Assembly (NCBI RefSeq): GCF_023091745.1 | Contig: NC_068921.1 | Location: 10,186,001-10,250,000 of the forward strand | Reading direction: 5' to 3' | Length of the DNA: 64,000 bases | DNA from: Budorcas taxicolor | Taxonomy: Eukaryota; Chordata; Mammalia; Artiodactyla; Bovidae | Shown: piece after piece, positions 1 to 9,627 of the stretch | Numbering within the stretch: position 1 is the stretch's first letter | How the letters are laid out: the number at the start of each line of letters is the position of its first letter | The notes under the pieces: model-generated | What the model was told of the DNA's origin: nothing | Database searches by the model: none | Seen by the model: the letters and a program-made list of their open reading frames with translations, nothing else | Program-made: the position numbers and the translations under genes

Positions 1-738
1 CCTATTTACAATAGCCAGGATATGGAAGCAACCTAAATGTCCATTAAGAGAAAGGGATAAAGAAGAAGGAATATATATATATATATAAAGGAACAAAACT
101 GTGTGATTTGCAGAGACATGGATGGCTGTAGAGACTGTCAGAGAGAGCGGAGTTAACTCAGAAAAAGAAAAACAAATATTGTGTAATAAGACTTACATGT
201 GGAATCTAAAAATGATGCAGATGAAGTCATTTGCAAAGCAGAAATAGAGACAGAGATGTAGAGAACAAACATATGGACAGCCATGCGGAGGGAGGGTGAA
301 TTGGGAGTTTGAGACTGATATGTGTACAGCACTGTATATATTTTATGTATATATTTCAGTCGTGTGCAACTCTTTCAAACCTTCCTGGCAGCCAGTCTCC
401 TCTGTCCATGGAATTCTCCAGGGAAGAATACTGGAGTGGGTTGCCATTTCCTTCTCCAGGGGAACTTCCTGACCCAGGGATCAAACCCAGGTCTCTTGTG
501 TTGCAAGGCAGATTCTTTCCCTCTGAGCTACCAGGGAAGCCTTAAATATAAAGTAGAAAATGAACACAACCTACTGTATAACACAGGGAACTCTACTCCG
601 TACTCTGTGGTGAACTAAATGGGAAGGAAATTCAAAGAAAGAGATATATACATATACCTGATTCACTGTGCTACACAGTAGAAATTAGAAGAGCATTGTA
701 AAGCAGCTATATCTCCATAAAAATTAATTTTAAGAAAA
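1..738 (+). mobile_element. L1 LINE 3' end and 3' UTR (ruminant-type), left side cut by the window
   Basis: The first 210 bases read as the end of L1 ORF2 and its 3' UTR: text equivalent to 'tatggaagcaacctaaatgtccatt' and the 'acatgtggaatct' block are classic L1 landmarks. The 3' UTR resumes after a SINE at about 543 ('acctactgtataacacaggg', 'ctgtgctacacagtagaaatta') and ends in an A-rich stretch near 735. No ORF is intact. The body is on the + strand and its 5' part lies outside the window. Positions 1-209 also form one arm of an inverted repeat with 826-1036. Confidence 0.85.
356..542 (-). mobile_element. Bov-tA-type SINE inside the L1 3' UTR
   Basis: Antisense ruminant SINE: 'gtccatggaattctccaggg', 'actggagtgggttgccattt' and the reversed tRNA-like head ending 'gagctaccagggaagcc'. 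The RNA polymerase III B-box complement is visible as 'gggatcaaaccc'. The surrounding L1 3' UTR continues on both sides, so the SINE is the younger insertion. Confidence 0.85.
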
Positions 739-825
739 AGAAGGTGGAGGTGGCAGTGCTCCTCCAGGTCTGTGTTACACACTGCCGCTCCTGGCGTGTG
801 TTCCAACGGCTTGCACGTGTGCAAC

Positions 826-1141
826 TTAGATTCCACATGTAAGTCTTATTACACAATATTTGTTTTTCTTTTTCTGAGTTAACTCCACTCTCTCTGACAG
901 TCTCTACAGCCATCCATGTCTCTGCAAATCACACAGTTTTGTTCCTTTATATATATATATATATATTCCTTCTTCTTTATCCCTTTCTCTTAATGGACAT
1001 TTAGGTTGCTTCCATATCCTGGCTATTGTAAATAGGGCTCCAGTGAATATTGGGGTTCCTGTGTCTTTTTGAATTACAGTTTTCTCCAGGTATGTGCCCA
1101 GGAATAGGATTTCTGGGTCATGTGTTATTTCTACTTTTAGT
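826..1141 (-). mobile_element. Inverted L1 fragment (second arm of a palindrome)
   Basis: Bases 826-1036 are the reverse complement of 1-209, differing by a 2-base change in TA-repeat length and at least one substitution (near position 890). Both arms share the same departures from typical L1, so they are copies of each other. Beyond 1036 the antisense L1 continues to about 1141 ('aggtatgtgcccaggaatag' region). Its partner on the other arm would lie left of the window. The 88-base spacer at 738-826 is GC-rich and unrecognised. Confidence 0.85.
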
Positions 1142-1216
1142 CCTGGCCGCAGTCTCTGCCAAGCGGGTCTTCAGCAGGGAGGGAAGCATGGGCTTCTGCT
1201 TCTCTGGCTTAGTGTG

Positions 1217-1410
1217 TGTTAGCGTGTTAGTCGCTCAGTCATATCCGACTCCTTGCAATCCCATGGGCTATATAGCCCACTGGGCTCCTCTGTTTATGTA
1301 ATTCTCCAGGCAAGAATCTAGGGGTGGGTTGCCATTTCCTTCCTCGTGAAAAGTGAAAGCGAAGTCACTCAGTCATGTCCGACTCCTTGCAACCCCATGG
1401 ACGGTAGCCT
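1217..1410 (-). mobile_element. BOV-A2 SINE, truncated dimer
   Basis: Two antisense BovA units. The first, 1217-1347, has 'gttagtcgctcagtcatatc' and runs to 'ttgccatttccttcc'. The second, 1348-1410, starts with the typical linker 'gaaaagtgaaagcgaagtc' and stops after 'ccatggacggtagcc'. The linker between units is diagnostic of BOV-A2 rather than Bov-tA. The second unit has lost most of its body. Confidence 0.8.
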
Positions 1411-1464
1411 TCACTGGGTTTTCTGGGGCTTAGCTGGGGTCTGATACTGTGAGTGAGACAGCCT

Positions 1465-2180
1465 GGGACCTGAGACCTGGGTCCCTTTGCTGTGGTGCTT
1501 GCATTGATACCTGAAGCCACAAAATAATGAGAAATTATAAGGCTATTAATAAATATAATCACACACATAGGCAGTTGGGACAAATTATGGGCAAGATACA
1601 AAAAGACCAAAAGCCCAGCTGTCACTTCTAAAGAGCCAGGAGCCAAAGCGGGGTGCCCTACTCTACCTGGGTTCCCTGGTGGCTCAGTGGTAAGGCAAAA
1701 GACACAAGAGGCGCTGGCTCAGTCTCCGGTTGCGGAAGATCCCCTGGAGGAGGGCATGGCAACCTGCTCCAGTACTCTCGCCTGGAGGATCGCATGGACA
1801 GACGAGCCTGACGTGTTACATTCCATGGGGTCGCAAAGAGTGGGAGATGACTGAGCAACTGAGCACATTCTGGGCATGCCCCCTGCACACACCACCACCA
1901 AGGGAGTGTGCAAAGCGTGCAAACAACCCAATCCACCCCTCCAGCTGGACTCTCGGGACACCCTCCTACCCTCACGACATACAAGGAACCAACTTGTCCC
2001 CCGTAGCGGCGAGGGAACCCAGCTACTTGTTCTCGCTTCCCTACCTGCTCCGCTGTAGCAGGAGCCACATTAAAACTGTGCTTGAATGAGTTGTCTGGCT
2101 CTTCTCAATTCCTACTGATTAAGGGACTCAAAAGCTGTGGCGGGTAACAAGAAGAGGTACCCTCCCCACTTCTACAGGTG
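1465..2180 (+). mobile_element. Possible solitary ERV LTR, interrupted by a SINE
   Basis: This stretch differs in composition from the AT-rich surroundings. The right part has a U5-like layout: an ATTAAA polyadenylation-like signal near 2070, then a T- and G-containing block ('gagttgtctggctcttctc'). A Bov-tA SINE sits inside at 1669-1867 and the sequence appears to continue across it. I did not establish LTR ends (TG...CA) or a target duplication. It could instead be unique GC-richer DNA. Confidence 0.4.
1669..1867 (+). mobile_element. Bov-tA SINE
   Basis: Sense copy: tRNA-like head 'ccctggtggctcagtggtaa' (A-box region), a degenerate B-box region near 1717-1735, then the BovA body 'gaagatcccctggagga', 'tccatggggtcgcaaagagt' and the tail 'actgagcaactgagcac'. 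Heavily mutated relative to other copies here, so not among the youngest. Confidence 0.85.
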
Positions 2181-2950
2181 AGACTTACTGAAGGTGACAG
2201 CTAGGCTTCAAGCTGCAGACTGCCAGCTCCAGACCTTTCCTCCTGCCCAAGGAGGGCAGTCAGCCATATGGGAGTCAAGAGGTGCCCACGCACTGCAGTC
2301 AAGTTCTGTGGGCATGTGCCCACCTGGCCTCACAGCGGTCTCTTCCTGCAGGCCTTCCCAGGCTCCGTGCTGGGTAGAGAGGGCCAGGATGCCCCGTGGC
2401 AGGGAGGAGCCCAGTTCATCCTCTGTGAACTCACCCTGACCCCCCGGGAGTTGCCCCTGTCCAGGAAGACCCCTCCCCACAAGCAGCAGCAGCGCCAGAG
2501 AGCTGAGCAGACCTGCTGCAAAGACAGCGATGGTGGCTCAGACTTGGGTGGGCCGTGTGGGGAACCAGGCTTCTCAGGGTGATCTGCGTGTGCAGCCTTC
2601 CTTCCGCAGCCAAAGGGAGACACTTCCTAGGCAAGCAGGGCTGTGACGGAGCAGACTTGAGGGTGGGCAATTCTAGCTCCTAAAGGGGAAGCACACGTGC
2701 AGCGGTGTTTTGCCTACAGCCTTCTGTGTATGTCCGCATGGTCCTCTTGACTCTCATGCTCCCGGGTCCACTCCGTGAGCTTGGCAGGTGTGGGAGACCC
2801 TGGGGCTAGTCCACTTCCTGTATGGACTTGAAACTTCACTGTAACTGCAATTCCCGTAACACTGGAATCAGTGACTGGCGAGGCTTCCAACACCTTCACA
2901 TTGATAAATCTATCTATCAGGGTCTGGATTCTGTGTTATGGCAAAAGAAA
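2181..2950. other. GC-richer block with no recognised gene or repeat
   Basis: About 770 bases with visibly higher G+C and scattered CpG compared with the AT-rich DNA to the right. Several overlapping open frames exist on both strands but none resembles a known protein, and overlapping frames are expected where GC-rich DNA has few stop codons. It may be internal or flanking sequence of the possible LTR at 1465-2180. Confidence 0.5.
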
Positions 2951-5368
2951 GAAAGCTAGATTTAATAAGTATTTATTTTTCAGTTAAAACTAAAATAAAA
3001 AAAGGTGCAAGTCAAGATTACAGAGTTAAGACAAAGCATGTGGAATGTTCCAGGGAGAAAGGATAGATGTAATGTTACTGTCCTGTAGTGGGATCCTCTG
3101 ATTCACGGAAGAGAAATGCATGGCTTGAAGCAGAGGAAGTGAAATGAAAAAAGCATCACTGTCTGAACTAGAAGTGGAAACTGACTTTCTGAGACTCAGT
3201 CCTCTACACAAACCATACTTCTTTGCGTCTTCTTATCTATATATTCCTCCAACCCTTTGAAAGGTAATTTCATCAGAGTCCAGACGCTCCATCTTCTTTT
3301 ATGTATACTAACTTAATAAAAGCGATTCCTTTTAGCTAGTCATTTATCTTCCAGTTCTTAGACTGGATTTCATTCTTTTCATGCCCTGAGTATCTGCAAA
3401 GAGCAAGCATCAGCTTCAAAGTGAGAGTCCCTTCTGTAAAGGACCAGCAGTTCTTCGCTGAGACGAAGAGCTTGGCAGCTAGGATAATTTTAAGCAAAAG
3501 TGCTTCCCAGTTTCCGATATTTATATGTTTTTTTTTTAATTATATCTCAAGTTTTAGAAAAGGCAAGACTAAAACAACCACTATCTAAATAAGGATAAAA
3601 ACAGTCACACAGGAATTTTTAGATTGCTTAAAGATAGTAATGAACCTTCTAAAAATGTCTGATGCTTCCTGTTCAAAATTGCCCTGTATACGTACCAAAT
3701 TTTAACTGCCTGAATCTGACCCTAAAGTTTTGTTTAGAATCCTATAAATATGATTTGTCACAGTTTGATACTACTTTATCAATAATGTAGAATTTAATGA
3801 GAACAAATCTTCCTGAAAAGATTAATTTAAATGTTATGCTATATAGTTATGGAAAGCTTTACAATTACATTTTTAAAACGTTTTATGATCAGATATCAGG
3901 ACCTGTAACAGCCTAAACAATAAATCTGTTTCCATTCTTAAAAAATATTTTCTATCAAAATAAAGATCTTTAACTTTATTTTATGCTTCATGCAATATTT
4001 AATTGATATCCAAGATGGAAATTTATTTATATCATATTCTAAAATTCTAGAGCCAAAGGTATTATATTTTGAAATTCTAATAAGGGGTAGATGCAAATAT
4101 TCCCCCAAATGATATGAAAATAGTTGAAACACTAAAATTCAAATTATTTAGAATTAATTAAAATTATGCACTAATAATCAGTTCTATAATGTGTGTATGA
4201 ACACTCTTCATGATCTAATAATAATGGCATTATTTTTCTAAAATGTATCATCACACTTTGGCCATATTCTAGTTGTATTAGACTAAGTCAGTGAATACTT
4301 TTATATGAACGATCCATATGAAACATGGTGAGATACCTCCATAATACTGTCTGTTGCATGTTTGCACCACTGTTTATCCAAGTTCAAAAACTATTTGATA
4401 AATATAGTTAAATGTGAAATCTGTAATTATAATACTTGAAACCAAATCATAGTTTCAACTTATCATCTTGATAAGTAGTGTTGGATTTATATATGAGTTC
4501 TGCTTTGAGATTTTTATTTCAAAGCACTTTGCTGGCTGATATTTTATGTACAGCATTCATTTTTTGATCCATTTATCTCCCCTGCCTACTTTAATTAAGC
4601 CATCATTGCACTCTGATGTTTTTGCTAATTTTGGATGATGGATCCATCATTGTTTGTTTATAAAAGCTGATTGGAAACAAGGCATTCATTATGTGGTGCC
4701 TGAAAAGCTGTTCCCTCCATTATCACAGGGTAGTTGCTGTAGCTGCATCTTTGTTATCATCAAGTTTTTATAAATATTGGCTTTTTCTTGATTGATTTTC
4801 ATCAGCAGCATTGTCTTGTAGTCACCAAATTCTTGTCATTTGTGCTATCTTACAAAATGCTCTCCTAATATACAGAAAATTAGGTTTTCAAGAAAACCTG
4901 CATGTCAGTCATTTCTTTAATAAATCTTTGATCCTTAGGTATGCTATTTGGGCAAATTAACAAATAAGCTGCTATTCTCAGTGTGCCTTCTATTCACTAG
5001 TACAATCAACTTACCTAATGAATTGCCTTTCATTTGTTGCCTTGATGAAATCTAGTTATTTCGAAAACCTTCTCAATTCTTTACATCAATGCAAATTACA
5101 TTATGGAAGATAAATTCCTACATGCAGTTTGTGAGAATTAAAAAAAAGAATAAATGTTGACTTTTAAAATAAATCTTTGAGTTGACTGTCATTCTAAAAC
5201 TGTACTGAAGAAGCATGTAAAAGGAAGAATTGAGCTGTGATTTTTCTTAATTTTCCTCTCAGTTGTAACATTGATATTGATTTTGATTCTTTTGAATGAT
5301 ACAGGAGAAAAATAGTTGAAATCTGGGGAGTCTGCCTAAGACACAGGAAAATATGAATTTGCCTTTGT
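2951..5368. other. AT-rich unique sequence; no gene seen
   Basis: About 2.4 kb without a repeat or coding region that I recognise. The part at roughly 4480-5070 is low in CpG, has homeobox-type TAATTA and ATTGATT motifs and no repeat signature. It looks like the kind of sequence often found in conserved non-coding elements. That is inference only. Confidence 0.6.
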
Positions 5369-5381
5369 CTTTTAACCATGT

Positions 5382-5592
5382 AGGGGTTTTCCTGGTGGCT
5401 CAGACAGTAAAAACTCTGCCTGCAATTCAGGAGACCTGGGTTCGATCTCTGGGTTGGGAAGATCCCCTGAAGAAGGGGACCCTACTCCAGTATTCTTGCC
5501 TAGAGAATTCCACGGACAGAGAAGCTTGGCAGACTATGGTCCATAGGGTTGCAAAGAGTCAGACACAACTGAGCAACTAATGCTTTCTTCCA
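5382..5592 (+). mobile_element. Bov-tA SINE with intact 13-bp target duplication
   Basis: Nearly complete SINE: head 'tcctggtggctcagacagta', B-box 'gggttcgatct', body 'gaagatcccctgaagaaggg', 'ttgcaaagagtcagacacaa' and tail 'ctgagcaactaatgctttc'. The 13-base direct repeat 'cttttaaccatgt' flanks it perfectly at 5369-5381 and 5593-5605, which fixes both ends. The perfect duplication points to a comparatively recent insertion by target-primed reverse transcription. Confidence 0.95.
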
Positions 5593-5605
5593 CTTTTAAC
5601 CATGT

Positions 5606-5949
5606 GAATATATTAAAGTTGGCCTAGGGATAGATAACCAGGTTTTCTAAATAACTATCATCTCAAAAATTCTGAGGCCTTTACAGCACTGATGGTCTGT
5701 GTTCTGAACTACCTACATGGTGCTTGAGTCTCCACATTCATAGGATATATTCATTCAACTCACATCTATTACGAATTTGAAAAGCATCTGACTCAGTCTT
5801 TAAATTCATAATCCCAGACATAGAAACAGGTTCACATTACCCAATTGTACAGATGTTACTCTTTTGTAATTTTCCCCTCTAATCACTATTTTAACAAATG
5901 AAACCTGACAGGTTAAGGCTCCCTGTCTCATCCTTTGCCTCTCAAGAGC
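5606..5949. other. Unique AT-rich sequence; nothing recognised
   Basis: I see no coding frame, repeat family or regulatory element that can be supported here. Confidence 0.6.
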
Positions 5950-6006
5950 TGCTGTTGTTGTTCATTCTCTAAGCCACATCTGACTCTGCAACCCCATGGG
6001 CTGTCC
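5950..6006 (-). mobile_element. Short ruminant SINE fragment
   Basis: The 3' tail region of a Bov-tA-type SINE in antisense: 'tgctgttgttgttcattctc' followed by 'ctctgcaaccccatgggctg'. It stops after about 57 bases; the rest of the element is absent. Confidence 0.7.
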
Positions 6007-6229
6007 TCATCTACTATCATTTATCCATAGGTTGTGTGTAAGACTAACAGCATATATTGATGATTTTATCAAATACACAGTTATCAATAAACCACATAAA
6101 TGCTACTTTTAAGTTTCCATTTTAGGGATAGAATATTCTGCATATTATTCTGTCATTTATGCCCACCATAATAACTACCTGGTTCGTTCCTTTACATGTT
6201 GTCATTTCACTGTCTGATTGAACCATTTT

Positions 6230-7645
6230 TGTATAGTCGACTTTCTTTTGAGGGACAGACAGGTTTTTACATTTTTGCTGTTAGACAACTATGATTGCAG
6301 TATCATTCTTATATATATTTGGAAGAATTTCTCTATGGAAAGAATTAAAAGTGGTATTTTAAAAATTTAGTGTAAGTGAAAAAAGTGAAAGTGTTAGTCC
6401 CTCAGTCTTGCCTGCCTCTGCAAACCCATGGACTGTAGCCCGCCAGGCTCCTCTGTCTATGGATTCTCCAGGGAAGAATATTGGAGTGGGTAGCCATTCC
6501 CTTCTCCAGGGGATCTTCCCAACGCAGGGATTAAACTTGGGCCTCCCTCACTGGAGGCAGATTTATTGCCATCTGAGTTACCAGGGAAGCCCAATCAACT
6601 CGATGTCACCACATTTCTTTACTCACGCTCCCTGGATATGAGTTATTCTTTCTTCATATCATGGTCAAATACGGTATTGCTAGATTTCTAAACACTTTTT
6701 TTTTTTCAGTTTGATGGGTATGAGATGATATATAATGTTTATTTAAATCTGCATTATCCTGACTTTTAACCAGGCTGAGCATTTCATTATGTTTACTGAC
6801 CTTTATGCTTCCTTTCCTATAAATATATATTTTCCGTTTTTCCACTGAGTCGTCATTTTTGTACTAAATTTGCAAGGGTCCGTCATGCAGTCTCTGCACC
6901 AATCTCTAATCACTTTATATTAGTTACAAGTGTTTTCTCTTCACTGGTAACATTTTCACTTTGTGGTATCTTTCGTCATATAGAATTTCTCTCACATATT
7001 ATTTTGGGTATCTGATGAAAATAGAAACACAAATGCATTGTTTTCCCTCTGTCCAGATTTTTTTCATCACTGTTTTAATTACTATATCTTTGTAAGTGTG
7101 GAGTACCAGTTCCAGCTCACTCATATTCTTCCATATTGTCTAGAGAATCAAACGCATTCCATATTCAGTTAAACCAAGCCTCGCAGTAAATTATATATAA
7201 ATATGATATACCTCACAATGGTAATTTAACACACATTTAATGAAATCTAATTTTTCACTATGCAATAAGTTAAAATTTTTTTATAATGTTTTCATATTCT
7301 TGCTATTTTTTCTCTATAATTGATAGTTGCTATCATCACTGTTTTTTGCTAAATTTTCTAGCTGTATATGGTTAGGAACACCACTCTATTGGAATGGTAT
7401 TTTGTGCTCAACAAACTTGCTAAACGTTTTATTATTAGTAGTAGTAGTTCAGATATTTTATAGATTCCCTTGGGTTTTCTGTATAGGCAATCATCTTACA
7501 AATGACAACTGTATTTCTTTCCAGTCCTCATAGCTATTGATTCTATTTTACTATTGTTATATGGCTAGAATCACCAGTATAATGCTAAATCAGAAAGGAT
7601 GACAGCAGATTTGTTTGCTTCGTGTCTGACTTTAATATCATCAAA
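6230..7645 (-). mobile_element. Old L1M LINE, antisense, 3' half
   Basis: Reading on the minus strand this follows the L1 order: 3' part near 6230-6380 (degenerate 'ctatgattgcagtatcat'), text like 'gatgggtatgagatgatata' at 6713, and ORF2 regions to the right, including the antisense of the reverse-transcriptase section at about 7430-7640. Many substitutions and indels mark it as an ancient L1M copy. A Bov-tA interrupts it at 6380-6592, and the MIR/hAT interval at 7646-8088 separates it from its continuation. Confidence 0.7.
6380..6592 (-). mobile_element. Bov-tA SINE inside L1M
   Basis: Antisense copy: 'gaaagtgttagtccctcagt', 'ccaggctcctctgtctatgg', 'ttctccaggggatcttccc' and reversed head 'ctgagttaccagggaagccc'. 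L1M sequence continues on both sides, so it inserted into the older LINE. Confidence 0.9.
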
Positions 7646-7689
7646 ATAACTCATAAACTAGTTTGTCCTATTATTTCTTCTCTATATAA

Positions 7690-7800
7690 GACAGTGGACG
7701 CAGAGAGAGACTCAATGATTTGCCTAAGGTCACACAGCCAAGAAATGGCAGAAACAATATCTGAGCCAAGACAGTCCAGCTCCTAGTCCATGCTTACTCT
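7690..7800 (-). mobile_element. MIR SINE, antisense
   Basis: The MIR core is clear in antisense: 'cctaaggtcacacagccaag' followed by 'aaatggcagaa' and 'ctcctagtccatgcttactc'. MIR is a tRNA-derived core-SINE active before the eutherian radiation. This copy covers the tRNA-related and core parts only. Confidence 0.85.
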
Positions 7801-7814
7801 ACATAGCGTATATG

Positions 7815-8005
7815 CAGAGGTCCCCAGTCTCTAGGATTTAACGTCTGATGATCTGAGGTGCAGCTGATGTAATAATAATAACAATAGACACAAAGCACAA
7901 TAAATATAATGCTCTTCAATTATCCTGATTCTGTCCCCCACCCCTACGCCAAGTCCTTGGAAAAACTGTCTTCCACGAAAACTGGTTTCAAAAACATAGT
8001 GTCTA
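7815..8005. mobile_element. hAT-type DNA transposon fossil (non-autonomous)
   Basis: Begins with a CAG-type terminal sequence 'cagaggtccccagtctctag', continues with 'gatgatctgaggtgcagctg', an ATA-rich centre, and ends with 'aaactgtcttccacgaaaac'. I recognise this text from an internally deleted hAT family common in eutherian genomes but do not name the family. The right terminal repeat is missing. It lies next to the MIR, and both interrupt the L1M. Confidence 0.55.
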
Positions 8006-8087
8006 TAAACTACATGTGGGCTATAATACATGCTCATATTATGCTAAGCTGTTTTCTGAATTATGATGACACATTCTTTTTCTCTAC

Positions 8088-9150
8088 TTTAAGTATTTAT
8101 CATAATTCATCTTAACCACTTTAAATCATTTGTCCTCTACTCATGGGGATAATCATAAAGTAGCTCATTAATAGGTTAATATGATCAATTTATTAGTTTT
8201 CTCATTTTCTGATATTAAAACGTCTTTGTTCTGGTCTGAATCCACTTTGGCCAAGGTTTGCTTTTAATGTACATTGTTGGATTTTGTTAACAGATTTGTC
8301 AATTAGTGTCTTTGAAGAAATTAGCTTGTAACTTTGCTCTTTATGTAATTTTTTGTTGTTGTTGTCTTTGTAGTAGTAGTTTGAAAAAAAATGAGTGTGG
8401 GAAAAAGATTCCTCTTTATCTACTATAAAATTTTGTGCAAGTTTGGATTTATGCTTTTAATGTTTTGGGAAACACACCCATATAATAAACACGGTATTTT
8501 GCTGTAGGAAATTTTTCAATATTGATTCAATGACTTTAGTAGATACGGCTCTATCCAGATTTTTTGTTTATGGTTGATCCAGTTTTGTTTGATAATATAG
8601 TTCTAAGATATTATATACTGTTCCAAATTCATTAATACCTATTCTTTCATAGTATTGAGGGGATCATATTTATAGGTAAGTCTCCCTTTTCTTTCCTAAT
8701 ATTTTTCCTTTTGACTCTTGTCTGTTTTTCCTTGAACATCCTATGAGATGATGCATCAATATGCTTAGATTACAAAGATCTTCTTTATCGTAACTGCGTT
8801 CTGTTTCAAAAGCCGTAATACCTTATGTTTGTCGTGTCCCTTCACCTACTTTCTTGGGACTTATTTTGTTATTATTTTTTTCATAACTACTAATCACTTT
8901 TCAGCTTTCATTTTCTAATTAAGCTTTTAAGGCTGAAAGCTAATTCTCTACAGTTCTCTATGCCTTAATACAAAGTACTATCATTTCACTGAGGTTTAAG
9001 TGTTTTCTGGTTTGCATTGTGATTCATTTTATCCAAGAGCAGTTTGAAGTGTGTTCTTAAATTTTCCAACACGTAAGGTTTTTCTCTTTGTATTCATTAT
9101 ATGATTAGAAAACATGGTCTTTATGTTCAATTTCTTGGCCAATAAGGCCA
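8088..9150 (-). mobile_element. Old L1M LINE, antisense, continuation
   Basis: Continues the ORF2 order of the antisense L1M at 6230-7645. Landmarks are degenerate: 'ttgttggattttgttaacag' (8275), 'tagtagatacggctctatcc' (8538) and 'tttgaagtgtgttcttaaat' (9045), which correspond to successive ORF2 blocks in reverse. It is highly diverged. The 440-base gap before it holds the MIR and hAT insertions. Confidence 0.65.
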
Positions 9151-9259
9151 ATCTGTGTTTCAGGTTTTCTCTGCCTTGACTAGCTTTCTCTCTTCTCAAT
9201 TTAGTTATTTTTAAGAGCATCTTAAATTTCCAAATTATGATAGTAAATTGGTACATTTC

Positions 9260-9465
9260 TCTTGCTCAAAATCTGCCATTAGGATAGAATCTAAAACTCT
9301 TGCAAGGCTTTGCATGGGCTTGCCACCACTTTTTATCCAACCATATCTCTGCCACTCTGACTCACATTGTACACTGTAAACATTAAACTCATGCAATTTC
9401 CAAAGCATAATATGTTCTCTCCTTCATTCAACAAGTATCCTCACTCCTGTCACCTAGTTAGAGTT
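9260..9465 (+). mobile_element. Possible L2 LINE 3' fragment
   Basis: The order 'tagaatctaaaactcttgca', 'aggctttgcatgggcttgcc', 'atatctctgccactctgac' resembles a well-known stretch of L2 (CR1-clade LINE) near its 3' end. Divergence is high and the call is by eye. No frame is open across it. Confidence 0.4.
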
Positions 9466-9627
9466 CCTCTGTGTTTAGTGAAATCCATAAAAACCCCTCC
9501 ATCTGAAGAAAGGGCCCCAGTTATAAAATTTATACCCTTTGTTAAAGTATTTTGACATCATGTTTTAGTTCTCTTCTCTATGTGTTTCCTGCAGGTAAGT
9601 CCATTTTGAACACTCTTATACAATAGA

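Noticed and set aside
2194..2670. Overlapping open frames on both strands in the GC-rich block
   Set aside because: Several frames are open at once, which is what stop-poor GC-rich DNA gives; no motif or splice pattern.
5382..5450. tRNA-like A- and B-box sequences in many places as real tRNA genes
   Set aside because: They are the tRNA-derived heads of Bov-tA SINEs, each followed by the BovA body, with no intact cloverleaf.
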